From: Pseudanabaena sp. SR411
GTDB taxonomy: Bacteria > Cyanobacteriota > Cyanobacteriia > Pseudanabaenales > Pseudanabaenaceae
Direction of reading: 5' to 3'
Assembly: GCF_002251945.1 (NCBI RefSeq)
Contig: NZ_NDHW01000086.1
Span: forward strand, 1-37,871
Length of the DNA: 37,871 nt
Positions 22,881 to 31,069 of the stretch are shown here, piece by piece. Position 1 is the first letter of the stretch, and each line of letters begins with the position of its first letter. The position numbers were made by a program, and so were the translations under genes. The notes below the pieces were generated by a model, which saw only the letters and a list, made by a program, of their open reading frames with translations, did no database searches and was not told the DNA's origin.

Positions 22881-24866
22881 GTGAGGAGTTTGTTTGCCAC
22901 AATTTTGGCGATTAGTGCTAGTACTTCAGCTTTGCCTGCGATCGCTAATTCCCTTAAAGATGTATCTGTTAGTCCCAAATCAACGAACTTTCTAAGTACT
23001 ATTGCCACTGGGAATATCCAGAATCCTGCATCTAGTCAATTTGCCCGACGTTCTCTTGATCTCGCTAAGCAGATTCCCATAGATGTAATCGGATTAGTTG
23101 TGGTTGATCTGAATGCAGACTCTTGGAATGCGTTAGGCAAATCTCAAACTACTGATCCAATTTCTGCACTTGACAAATTATTGACATTTTTCGGTCAATT
23201 TCCCGAAATCTCCATTGCTAAGGATATTCAACCTTGGCTGGGCAAAGAAATGGCGATCGCCTTTTCGGCGAATACCGAAGACAAACTGGAGTTAACTTTT
23301 ACAGCTTTATCTCCAGTTGCAGATGGACAGAAATTTGAGCTTTTTCTGAATAAGTTAAAGAGTCTCGATTTGCCAAAACCGACAGAAACGCTGTATCAAA
23401 ATGTCAAAATTCTGGAATGGCAACTAGAAGAAGAATCTATTGGAGACAAGAAACCAGTTCTATCTCAGAAAAAACCAGCAATCACATTGAAATCTTTGTT
23501 AAGCAATAAACAAGATAATGCGCCTGATACAGATGATCAAGAAGAAGATGCTGATTCTGAAGAAGAACCAATTTTACCTAGCGTTCCTGATTTCAGCTTA
23601 AAACGCTTCGCGATCGCCAAGTTACCGAGTGGAGTTGCGGTGATTTCTACCAATCGCCAAGCAATCCAGAAAATGATTGACACATCTATTGAAACTTCTG
23701 AACTGAGGTTAACACCTCTCGCTGATCATCCTCTGTTTTTGCGATCGCTCAATAATCCTCTGTGGAACCGATCGCTGATTGCAGGTTACGGTGATTTTAA
23801 AGGGCTGGGTCAAATTTCTGAGCTTGTGGCTGCGGATCTACCTGAGACTTCGGAAATTCCGGGATTTAGTCGAGCAGAATATATTGAAGGCTTGAAATAT
23901 ACGTTGGGGCAGTACAGCAGTTTTGATCTATTTACATGGGTAACGCCCAAAGGTATTCGTAGTCAGAGTAATAGTTATTTCTCGGAAGGGCGATCGCCTC
24001 TACCCAAGGATACCGAAACTCGCGATCGTCTGCTGTCTTACCTGCCCTCAAATCTCTATGGAGCAATTACCAGCCGCAATCTCAATCGTCAATGGCAATG
24101 GTTTGTGGAAGAGTCAAAAATGCAACCGTCCTACAAAATTTTTGTTGAAGGATTGCGAATGATTACTCCTTTGATTGTTGGTTCTGGATTAGATCTCGAC
24201 ATTGAGAAAGATATTATCTCTTGGATGGATGGAGAATACGCAGTTGTTGTGTTTCCTAGCGATCACTCTCCTTTTAAAGAGATTGGTGTTGATCTGACCA
24301 TAGGAGCATTAATTCGTACATCCAATCCTGAAGCGGCTAATGCAACTCTTGCCAAATTAGCCAAATTTTTTACTGGATTTACGGAAATGGACGAGAATAT
24401 TCTCCAATTGAAAAAGCGTCAAGTGGGGACTACTTTACTAACCAGCTTTGAGTTTCCTGATAATCGAGTTGCGGGTAAAACCCAGAGCATTTTTGCCTAT
24501 GGCTGGCGCGATCGCCAGACTTTAATGTTGACCTTGGGTGCAAATACTGCATCGGCTTTTATTCCCATCCCTAAGCCTGCTCTGGCTGAATCAGAGATGT
24601 TTCGCGATGCGATCGCCGATATGCCCCAACCAAACTTTGGCTATTTTTATCTCAATGCTAATGCGATCGCCAAACAAGTCGCGACTTTGGGATTCCTCTT
24701 GTTCGCACCTAATTCTGATATTCCACCCAGTCAAGATAAGTCATCGCAACCAGTGCTACCCGCCGAGATCCAAAAGGCAATTGATCGACTTGGGGGTGCA
24801 GTTTTTGTCTATTCCGAAACTAGAGATCGCTTTCAGTCTGATTTCTTCCTTGGACTAAATCCATAG
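22881..24866 (+). CDS. DUF3352 family exported protein
   Basis: A 661-residue protein of DUF3352, a mostly cyanobacterial family without a known biochemical role. The start is GTG 22881, supported by AAGAGGG eight bases upstream. It begins a signal peptide ending near ALPAIANS, so the protein is probably periplasmic or lumenal. Family-like segments are the PIDVIGLVVVDLNADSWNAL strand, WLGKEMAIAFS, the TLGQYSSFDLFTWVTPKGIRSQS block and the C-terminal GYFYLNANAIAKQ. An acidic stretch (DTDDQEEDADSEEEP, about residues 210-231) splits the first domain and looks like a flexible insertion. No enzyme motif is visible. Confidence 0.85.
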   Translation: MRSLFATILAISASTSALPAIANSLKDVSVSPKSTNFLSTIATGNIQNPASSQFARRSLDLAKQIPIDVIGLVVVDLNADSWNALGKSQTTDPISALDKLLTFFGQFPEISIAKDIQPWLGKEMAIAFSANTEDKLELTFTALSPVADGQKFELFLNKLKSLDLPKPTETLYQNVKILEWQLEEESIGDKKPVLSQKKPAITLKSLLSNKQDNAPDTDDQEEDADSEEEPILPSVPDFSLKRFAIAKLPSGVAVISTNRQAIQKMIDTSIETSELRLTPLADHPLFLRSLNNPLWNRSLIAGYGDFKGLGQISELVAADLPETSEIPGFSRAEYIEGLKYTLGQYSSFDLFTWVTPKGIRSQSNSYFSEGRSPLPKDTETRDRLLSYLPSNLYGAITSRNLNRQWQWFVEESKMQPSYKIFVEGLRMITPLIVGSGLDLDIEKDIISWMDGEYAVVVFPSDHSPFKEIGVDLTIGALIRTSNPEAANATLAKLAKFFTGFTEMDENILQLKKRQVGTTLLTSFEFPDNRVAGKTQSIFAYGWRDRQTLMLTLGANTASAFIPIPKPALAESEMFRDAIADMPQPNFGYFYLNANAIAKQVATLGFLLFAPNSDIPPSQDKSSQPVLPAEIQKAIDRLGGAVFVYSETRDRFQSDFFLGLNP

Positions 24867-24911
24867 CCTCAATCGCAACATCTTGCGTTGCTATAGCAAG
24901 ACAATTTATAG

Positions 24912-24955
24912 CATCATTGCTATGGGAATCATATATGATTCCCATAGCAATGATG
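24912..24955. repeat. Perfect 44-bp palindrome
   Basis: The sequence from CATCATTGCTATGGGAATCA to its exact complement, joined through TATA, is a perfect palindrome with no spacer. It ends nine bases before the rdgB start codon. It could form a cruciform, bind a dimeric regulator, or occlude rdgB translation when folded in the message. Confidence 0.85.
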
Positions 24956-24964
24956 GTTTAACAA

Positions 24965-25558
24965 ATGTCTGATATGTCAACTCAACTGCAAAAATTAGTA
25001 ATTGCCAGCGGAAATGCTGGCAAGATAGAAGAGTTTCGCGCTTATTTAGCAGACCTAGGTGTAACGCTGATTCCCAAACCTGACAGTATTGATGTCGAGG
25101 AAACAGGCACAACTTTTGTTGAGAACGCTCATCTTAAGGCTTCTCAAGTGGCGATCGCTACGGGAGAATGGGCGATCGCCGATGACTCTGGGTTAGAAGT
25201 AATCGCTCTGGATGGCGCTCCAGGAGTACTTTCCGCAAGGTATGCTGACACAGATAGCGATCGCATTAATCGAGTTTTATCTGAACTTAGTCATCACTCT
25301 AATCGGGAAGCGCAATTTATTTGTGCGATCGCGATCGCCTCACCCGATGGCGAGATCGCTGCTGATGCTGTTGGCGTTTGCAAAGGGGCGATCGCCAATG
25401 CTCCCCGTGGTAATCATGGATTTGGATATGATCCGATTTTCTTAATACCAGAGTTTCAGCAGACCTTTGGCGAAATTCCACCAGAAATTAAAGCCAAAAT
25501 AAGCCATCGTGCTAATGCGCTCTCCATACTGCGCTCTAAATTGCAACATATCCTATAG
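24965..25558 (+). CDS. rdgB: RdgB/HAM1 non-canonical purine NTP pyrophosphatase
   Basis: Hydrolyses ITP, dITP and XTP to the monophosphate and pyrophosphate, keeping deaminated purines out of DNA and RNA. At 197 residues it has the normal length. The family motifs are in order: LVIASGNAGKIEEFRAYL, then DVEETGTTFVENAHLKA, then ADDSGLEVIALDGAPGVLSARYA (catalytic aspartates). GNHGFGYDPIFLIPE comes next, and KAKISHRANAL near the end completes the base-recognition region. An internal ATG four codons in (MSTQLQKL) is an equally possible start. A perfect palindrome sits just upstream and a triloop hairpin just downstream. Cytoplasmic housekeeping enzyme. Confidence 0.95.
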   Translation: MSDMSTQLQKLVIASGNAGKIEEFRAYLADLGVTLIPKPDSIDVEETGTTFVENAHLKASQVAIATGEWAIADDSGLEVIALDGAPGVLSARYADTDSDRINRVLSELSHHSNREAQFICAIAIASPDGEIAADAVGVCKGAIANAPRGNHGFGYDPIFLIPEFQQTFGEIPPEIKAKISHRANALSILRSKLQHIL

Positions 25559-25560
25559 AA

Positions 25561-25599
25561 AAAGACAAGTGGCGGCGCGAAGCGCCGCCACTTGTCTTT
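25561..25599. terminator. Perfect hairpin after rdgB, GAA loop
   Basis: Perfect 18-base arms (25561-25578, 25582-25599) enclose GAA in a GCGAAGC core, beginning two bases past the rdgB stop. It lies between convergent rdgB and the DHH gene and can terminate both. It is a member of the triloop hairpin family. Confidence 0.85.
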
Positions 25600-25631
25600 G
25601 GGGAAAGTCTTGCTTAGCAAGCCGTTGAAAG

Positions 25632-26597
25632 TTATTCGAGTGACATCACTGACTGAATCACATTATTTCTGGTAATAATATCAATTAGTTCCTGTTTGAC
25701 TTCTTCCGCTTGTTCGTTATTAATCTGACAAGTACCCGCATTAGCATGTCCACCACCTTCGTACCTCAACATCAGCTCACCAATATTGATCGAACAGGTA
25801 CGATTGAGAACTGACTTGCCAACTGCAAAAACAGAATTCTGTTTTTGTCTTCCCCACATCTGATGAATAGAGATATTACACTCAGGATATAGAGCATAAA
25901 CCATAAAGCGATTGCCTGCATAGATTGTTTCTTCTTTCTGCAAGTTCACTATAACCAGTTTATCGTGGACTTCCGCACAGTGCTGAATCTGTCTCTTAAA
26001 TATCTCTTGCTGCACAAAATAAAGTTCTACTCTCTCTTTAACATTCGGAAGTTCCATAATTTGTTCAATGGTCATGCTCCGACAAGCCTCTACCAATTCC
26101 ATCATTAAGGCATAGTTAGAAATCGTAAACTCACGAAATCTCCCCAAACCTGTCCGCGAATCCATTAAAAAGCTCAATAATACCCATCCCTGAGGATGGA
26201 GAATGTCATCTATATCAAACTGTGCTGAATCGCATTTGTCTACTGCTTGCATCATTGCTTGCGAGATCTGGGGAAACTTTAATTTGCCACCATAATAGTT
26301 ATAAACAACTCTTGCCGCCGATGGAGCTTCACCTTCGATAATATGATTTTCAGGCGTATCATAAATTCGCATCGTTTCACTTGTATGGTGATCAAAGACT
26401 AAATATGCGCCTTCTATATATGGCAAGTTAGTCAAAATATCGCGATCGCAGACCTCGACCTTACCATCTTGGACATCTTTAGGATGGACGAATAGGATCT
26501 CATCGATCATATCGAGTTCTTTGAGCAATACGGCACTGACAACACCGTCGAAGTCGCTACGCGTAATTAATCGATATTTTTTGGTTGCGGCTGACAT
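25632..26597 (-). CDS. DHH-family phosphoesterase
   Basis: A 321-residue cytoplasmic protein with the two-domain DHH/DHHA1 architecture of manganese-dependent phosphoesterases (exopolyphosphatases, oligoribonucleases, cyclic dinucleotide hydrolases). Metal-binding motifs are SDFDGVVSA (D15, D17), the name-giving DHH at residues 69-71, and a third site near VDKCDSAQFD. The C-terminal DHHA1 motif GGGHANAGTC (about residues 280-290) binds substrate phosphates. The first motif has DFD where many members have DxD with an adjacent histidine, so the subgroup and substrate remain open. No signal peptide. It is transcribed on the same strand as the large sensor kinase, 135 bases downstream of it. Confidence 0.88.
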   Translation of the reverse strand: MSAATKKYRLITRSDFDGVVSAVLLKELDMIDEILFVHPKDVQDGKVEVCDRDILTNLPYIEGAYLVFDHHTSETMRIYDTPENHIIEGEAPSAARVVYNYYGGKLKFPQISQAMMQAVDKCDSAQFDIDDILHPQGWVLLSFLMDSRTGLGRFREFTISNYALMMELVEACRSMTIEQIMELPNVKERVELYFVQQEIFKRQIQHCAEVHDKLVIVNLQKEETIYAGNRFMVYALYPECNISIHQMWGRQKQNSVFAVGKSVLNRTCSINIGELMLRYEGGGHANAGTCQINNEQAEEVKQELIDIITRNNVIQSVMSLE

Positions 26598-26732
26598 AAG
26601 CTGAGACCTTTGATAATCTTACAAATATTACGATTCTGTTCATAACTATAGCGCTTTGCGTTTAACTATAGCGGTAGCCAATAAAGTTCTTAAGTATAGG
26701 GAGGTAGTGCCAAAGAAATAATGATTTTGGAG

Positions 26733-29700
26733 TCAAGAAGAAATTTTTTGTTGCAATGATTGAGATACTTTATCAAACTCAAGCTCTAATTTCTGAAGTA
26801 TTACATCTATGGTTTCGACCTTGCTAGGATGACTATTCGATTTACAAAAATGGCTTAATTCTTTACAGATTGCGACAAGTCTATCGGCTCCTAATGTACC
26901 GCATCCGCCTCTCAGTGAATGGTTTTCAAAACTGATAGTTGCAAAATCTAGTTGATTTAAAGCTTGCCGCATTCTCGCGATCGCTTGTCCTGATTCTGTT
27001 AAGTAAGAGTTAATGATTTCACCAAGCGCCTGTTTACTTATACATTTCTCTAAAATATTTAAGGTTGACGCATTAATTACCGCAAGCCCAGCTATAGAAG
27101 CAGCTACTTGTAAGTAGACATTAGATGTAGTAATAGATTGCTCAATATCACTAAATTTGGCTTTTGATGGCTCAAGTAATTGCTTTGTTAATGGTTCTAG
27201 GTTTTGAGTTTGCAGTTCAGCTTTAGTTTGCTCAGACTGAGGTTTACTTAATTGTAAATTCTCTGAAATTCTTTGTAGAGTCGTAATTAAATCTTCAATT
27301 TGGAGTGGTTTGGTCAGGTAATCATTCATTCCCGCCGATAGAGCTGTATCACGAGATTCTTTAAAGGCATTTGCCGAAAGCCCAATCACCCAAGGATTGC
27401 GTCTTGGCATCCGTCGAATATGCTGACAAGCCATCAAACCATCCATGATGGGCATTTGTATATCCATAAAAACTAAATCATAGGCTTGTCTTTCTAAAGC
27501 ATTAACCGCTTCCAATCCATTTGCTACTGCATCTCCTTTATATCCTAAACGTTCTAGCATTAATAAAAGAATTTGCTGATTTACAGAGTTGTCTTCTACA
27601 ATCAAAATTTGGAAAGGATAGCGACTCGCAAAATTACTGTTTAGTTGGGAAGTATTGATGAGGCTTATTGATTGAGAGGAATCAGTTAAAAACAGGTTTG
27701 AAAATACTTGATAAAGCTTTGATGCTGTAATTGGCTTGGTTAAATAGCCAGTAACACGAATAGAACTAGGAATATCAATAGATGCGACTGAAGTTAACAG
27801 AATAATTGGTAAAGAGGGGAAAAGCTCGTGAATATTTCTAGCTAAATCTAATCCATCTATTAATCGATCTATTGATTGGAGATGACGGTCAATTAAGATA
27901 GCATCATATTTTGATGAACTTAAGCATTGTAAAGCTTCCACTTCAGAGAAGGCGGATTGCCCAAATATACCCCATGCCTCAGTATAAACCTGAATCACTT
28001 GTTGAATTGTGGCATTGCTATTAACGATCAATACCTTTTTTTGGTTTAGTTCAGGGGCGATCGCCAAAGCTTCTACAGCGATCGCTTGAGTGCGGATAAA
28101 GAAGCTAAAAGTTGTCCCCTGCCCCACTGTACTTTCAACTTGAATTTCGCCTCCCATGAGTTTACAAAGTTGCTTACTGATTGCTAATCCTAAGCCCGTA
28201 CCACCATATTGCCTCGTAATCGAACTATCTGCTTGGCTAAAAGGTTTAAACAGTCGCTTGATCGACGCTAGATCTATCCCAATTCCTGTATCACGCACGG
28301 CAAAATTTAGTTGATAGGTATCTGAGTCTGACTCGATCAAAGTCGAACTCACCCTAATCGCTACTTCCCCATTTTCTGTAAATTTGATCGCATTACCAAC
28401 CAGATTTACTAAAATCTGTCGCAGACAAGTGGAGTCACTAATAATCCGTTGCGGTACGTCCAAATCAATTAGAGCCGATAGCTCTAGAGATTTCTCGGCA
28501 GCCTGAGAGGACATCAAGTCGAGGATCTCTTCAATACAAGTTCCTAAATCAAAGGGATGTTCTTCTAGTTCGATTGTACCCGATTCAATTTGAGAGAAGT
28601 CCAGAATCTTATTAATCACTGATAGAAGAACTTCGCCACCTTGTCGAATCCCCGCAACAAATTGGTGTTGTTGAGGGGAAAGAGGTGTATTACTTAAGAG
28701 TCCAGCCATACCAATGACCGCATTCATGGGTGTGCGGATCTCGTGACTCATTGCAGCCAAGAATTCACTCTTAGCTTTGTTAGAAGCTTCGGCTACCGTC
28801 GCAGCAGCTAATTTCGCATCATTTTGTTTTTTCTCAGTGATATCCTCAACACTCACGACAAACTGTACAGGACAGTTATCAATATCTCGGATTAAGCTGA
28901 CACGACTGATCGCATCAACTATTTCACCATTTTTGTGGATGTATTGTTTTTCTAGAATTGTACTTTCCGTTTCTCCTACTAATAGTTTGTTTAGATGCGC
29001 TAAAGTTAACTCGATAGAATCAGGATGAGTGATATCAATAGCAGATATTTGCAGTAATTCTTCAGGAGTATAGCCATAGATCTTACAAATATCTTTATTA
29101 ACAGTTAAAAATTTTCCTTCTAAACTAAGTGTCGCCATCCCCATTGGCGCATTATCAAAAGACACCTTTAGCAATTGCTCATTCTGCCTTAATTCATTAG
29201 TACGTTTTTGTACTTTTTCTTCTAAAGAAGAGTTGAGATTTTGCAGATTTTGATAGAGTTCTGCTTGTTGAATAGCGATCGCTAATTGTACTGATAATTG
29301 CTGAAGTAGTCGTAAATCTACATCTTCCCAACTACGTGTAGTTGAACATTGATGAACAACTAGTAGCCCCCATAGAAGAGGGGAAGAATTACTGGCATCA
29401 ATATCAAAATACTGAGTGGTTTCAGGTAAAAGAATGGGAACTACTAAATTCGCTTTTACTTGAAATCGTTCTAACAATTGAATATGACAATCAGTTAAAT
29501 TAGCCTTATGAATATCATTGGCAGCAAAAATTTTACCCTGTCGGTATGCGCCCCCTAAGTTATCGCGAAAACAAGTATCAACAATATTGCTGTGAAGACT
29601 TGGCTCCCAAGGAGGATCGACAGCTTCAGCGACGATTATGCCACTCATGTTCGGATTGAACTTGTAAATTACAGTGCGATCAGCCTTGAGAAAGTCTTTA

Positions 29701-30254
29701 ACATCTTGGACGATCGCTTCATAAATTTTATTGAGTTCCAATGATCGCCTAACGTGCAGAGAAATTTCAGAGATTAAAGCCTCTTGTTGTTGCGATCGCT
29801 GAAGTTTATGAAATAAGGTAAACCGATCCAGCAATCTGTGTATAGCTCGACGCAACAATACAGCACTAATCTCATCCTTGATCAAATAGTCGGCAGCCCC
29901 CAGTTTGATCGCATTAGCGGCGGTAATACCATCTTCATATCCAGTCAGCATAATTACTGGTAGCTTGGGATCAACAATCCCTGAGCTGATAATCTCTAAA
30001 AGATCGATTCCATTCCCATCAAGCAAATTAAAGTCCAGCAACATGATGTCTGGATTCTGCGATCGCCAAAGAAATAGTGCCTCTTTGATATTGTCAGATT
30101 CTGTAATCTGATAGTTAGTGGTGACATCCGCTTGAATATAATGGCGATAAATAGACCGATCTTTTTCACTATTATCTACAATCAAAACCTTTACTTGAGT
30201 AGGTAATGATTGTGAATTGTGTGACGAGATCAGGTTATTTGCAAAATTAAACAT
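26733..30254 (-). CDS. Hybrid histidine kinase with a DXCF cyanobacteriochrome GAF domain
   Basis: A 1173-residue soluble multidomain sensor. The order is: receiver 1 (about 21-140, phospho-acceptor D74, T104, K126); GAF (about 160-335); coiled coil; PAS (about 362-478); HisKA (H504, MSHEIRTPMNAVIG); and HATPase (N617/N621, DTGIGI, GGTGLGL). Then come receiver 2 (about 740-855), receiver 3 (882-1000, D931, MDIQMPIMDG) and a C-terminal Hpt (H1112, ENHSLRGGCGTLG). The GAF carries VDTCF (C228) and ANLTDCHIQLLERFQ (C256-H257), spaced 28 residues apart, as in dual-cysteine DXCF cyanobacteriochromes that bind phycocyanobilin/phycoviolobilin. Receiver 2 has NSN in place of the acidic pair, so it may not be phosphorylated. 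A light-driven phosphorelay is likely; the output partner is unknown. Confidence 0.93.
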   Translation of the reverse strand: MFNFANNLISSHNSQSLPTQVKVLIVDNSEKDRSIYRHYIQADVTTNYQITESDNIKEALFLWRSQNPDIMLLDFNLLDGNGIDLLEIISSGIVDPKLPVIMLTGYEDGITAANAIKLGAADYLIKDEISAVLLRRAIHRLLDRFTLFHKLQRSQQQEALISEISLHVRRSLELNKIYEAIVQDVKDFLKADRTVIYKFNPNMSGIIVAEAVDPPWEPSLHSNIVDTCFRDNLGGAYRQGKIFAANDIHKANLTDCHIQLLERFQVKANLVVPILLPETTQYFDIDASNSSPLLWGLLVVHQCSTTRSWEDVDLRLLQQLSVQLAIAIQQAELYQNLQNLNSSLEEKVQKRTNELRQNEQLLKVSFDNAPMGMATLSLEGKFLTVNKDICKIYGYTPEELLQISAIDITHPDSIELTLAHLNKLLVGETESTILEKQYIHKNGEIVDAISRVSLIRDIDNCPVQFVVSVEDITEKKQNDAKLAAATVAEASNKAKSEFLAAMSHEIRTPMNAVIGMAGLLSNTPLSPQQHQFVAGIRQGGEVLLSVINKILDFSQIESGTIELEEHPFDLGTCIEEILDLMSSQAAEKSLELSALIDLDVPQRIISDSTCLRQILVNLVGNAIKFTENGEVAIRVSSTLIESDSDTYQLNFAVRDTGIGIDLASIKRLFKPFSQADSSITRQYGGTGLGLAISKQLCKLMGGEIQVESTVGQGTTFSFFIRTQAIAVEALAIAPELNQKKVLIVNSNATIQQVIQVYTEAWGIFGQSAFSEVEALQCLSSSKYDAILIDRHLQSIDRLIDGLDLARNIHELFPSLPIILLTSVASIDIPSSIRVTGYLTKPITASKLYQVFSNLFLTDSSQSISLINTSQLNSNFASRYPFQILIVEDNSVNQQILLLMLERLGYKGDAVANGLEAVNALERQAYDLVFMDIQMPIMDGLMACQHIRRMPRRNPWVIGLSANAFKESRDTALSAGMNDYLTKPLQIEDLITTLQRISENLQLSKPQSEQTKAELQTQNLEPLTKQLLEPSKAKFSDIEQSITTSNVYLQVAASIAGLAVINASTLNILEKCISKQALGEIINSYLTESGQAIARMRQALNQLDFATISFENHSLRGGCGTLGADRLVAICKELSHFCKSNSHPSKVETIDVILQKLELEFDKVSQSLQQKISS
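29250..29762 (-). other. Cyanobacteriochrome-type GAF domain region
   Basis: This is the bilin-binding part of the hybrid kinase. The TGT codons for C228 (29571-29573) and C256 (29487-29489) are intact, with the CAT for H257 next to the latter. YRQGKIFAANDIHKANL lies between them, and VKANLVVPIL, LLWGLLVVHQCS and AIAIQQAELY follow. These are standard landmarks of cyanobacteriochrome GAF domains. Predicted violet/blue to green/teal photochemistry is by analogy with DXCF members. Confidence 0.8.
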
Positions 30255-30304
30255 TGAATATTTATAAAAAGTACCCTATAGCAAATCATAAAGAATAACT
30301 ACTA

Positions 30305-30370
30305 AGAGCGTGTTTGAGAAGTTTTGCTTTAGCCGAAAAATTATGTATATTGGCTTCTTAGACACGCTCT
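30305..30370. repeat. 66-bp inverted-repeat element, MITE-like
   Basis: Arms AGAGCGTGTTTGAGAAG (30305-30321) and CTTCTTAGACACGCTCT (30354-30370) are complementary except for two positions that can form G-U pairs in RNA. The interior is unrelated, AT-rich sequence. The ends look like insertion-sequence termini, but no target-site duplication is obvious. Confidence 0.55.
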
Positions 30371-30458
30371 AAACCTTTCGCGAAATATAGAGTTTAGTTC
30401 TATTGAAATTAGCCGTATCTGTACATTTATATGCTTTTTGGTTATAGGTTACGAGTAA

Positions 30459-30549
30459 TATAGCAATCCTAAATGGTTTGTGGAAGCGCACCCCGAAGGG
30501 GTGCGCTTCCACAAACCCAAAAATCTACAAATGATTTAGGACTGCTATA
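30459..30549. repeat. Bipartite repeat with variable inner hairpin, copy 1
   Basis: Outer inverted arms TATAGCAATCCTAAAT (30459-30474) and 30534-30549 differ at one base. Inside lies a perfect 19-base stem (30476-30494, 30498-30516) with loop GAA. The frame TAGCAATCCTAAATGGTTT recurs at 32612 with a different inner stem. Confidence 0.75.
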
Positions 30550-30597
30550 TGATGAACCTATTCTATTAAGTATAACCGTTGCTATTCTGAATTAATC

Positions 30598-30640
30598 CCA
30601 AAAAAGAGATAGAGCGCTTGGCACTCCATCTCTTTTTTGG
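30598..30640 (-). terminator. Terminator of the DUF3288 gene
   Basis: Arms CCAAAAAAGAGAT and ATCTCTTTTTTGG (13 bases, perfect) enclose a 17-base loop and abut the DUF3288 stop codon. Read on the minus strand, the 3' arm gives a run of T after GAGAT pairing, fitting an intrinsic terminator. Confidence 0.75.
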
Positions 30641-30928
30641 CTAAGCCCAGTCGTCTTGACCTTCATCCCTCCCCATATAGACCTTGCCGATCGCATGGAT
30701 CTGTCGGGTTTTGGTAAATAATTCTTCCTCAGTTAACTGCCAATTATGGAGAACCTTGAGTAAATCCGCCTGAATATCTCGCGCTCCTACAAATCCTTTA
30801 TAGCGAATACTCAAACGAGCTAGCTCGGCATAATCGCGATTACTTGGCGTGATTTGCGCCAATAATTCATTTACGATTTGACGATCTTTGGTGTACTGAG
30901 GATGTCTCTGATCTTTTACTTCTGCCAT
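30641..30928 (-). CDS. DUF3288 family protein
   Basis: A 95-residue soluble protein that I assign to DUF3288, a small family found almost only in cyanobacteria and of unknown function. The characteristic features are all there: KDQRHPQYTKDRQIVNELL at the start, then YAELARLSIRYKGFVGARDI, ADLLKVLHNWQLTEEELF, and TRQIHAIGKVYMGRDEGQDDW at the end. No signal peptide, transmembrane segment or metal motif. A 53-base perfect hairpin lies upstream of its start and a terminator immediately after its stop, so it is probably a single-gene unit. Confidence 0.88.
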   Translation of the reverse strand: MAEVKDQRHPQYTKDRQIVNELLAQITPSNRDYAELARLSIRYKGFVGARDIQADLLKVLHNWQLTEEELFTKTRQIHAIGKVYMGRDEGQDDWA

Positions 30929-30963
30929 AAAAACTCATACTAAGTACTTGTGCAAAATAAATT

Positions 30964-31016
30964 ACCCAAATCCGTAAAGTTGCTCCCCACAGGGGAGCAA
31001 CTTTACGGATTTGGGT
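30964..31016. repeat. 53-bp perfect hairpin, ACA loop
   Basis: Perfect 25-base arms (30964-30988, 30992-31016) enclose ACA, closed by C-G, with GGGTTTG at the 3' edge as in several other copies. It lies between the DUF3288 start and the end of the upstream membrane-protein gene on the same strand. Confidence 0.9.
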
Positions 31017-31040
31017 TTGTAATTAATTATGCCCATCTAC

Positions 31041-31069
31041 ATATAAAGGGCGCAAAGCGCCGTTTATAT
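31041..31069. repeat. Hairpin, AAA loop, at the end of the membrane-protein gene
   Basis: Thirteen-base arms with one mismatch enclose AAA in a GCAAAGC core. It touches the minus-strand stop codon at 31069 and probably acts with 30964-31016 as a tandem terminator or processing barrier. Confidence 0.7.

Larger units (their letters stand above)
30255..30640. other. Repeat-rich intergenic region
   Basis: Between the sensor kinase start and the DUF3288 gene end. It holds an imperfect inverted repeat (30305-30370), a bipartite repeat with a strong inner hairpin (30459-30549) and a terminator hairpin (30598-30640). No reading frame of interest was seen. The kinase promoter must lie in the part nearest 30255, but no clear -10/-35 was found. 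Confidence 0.6.
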
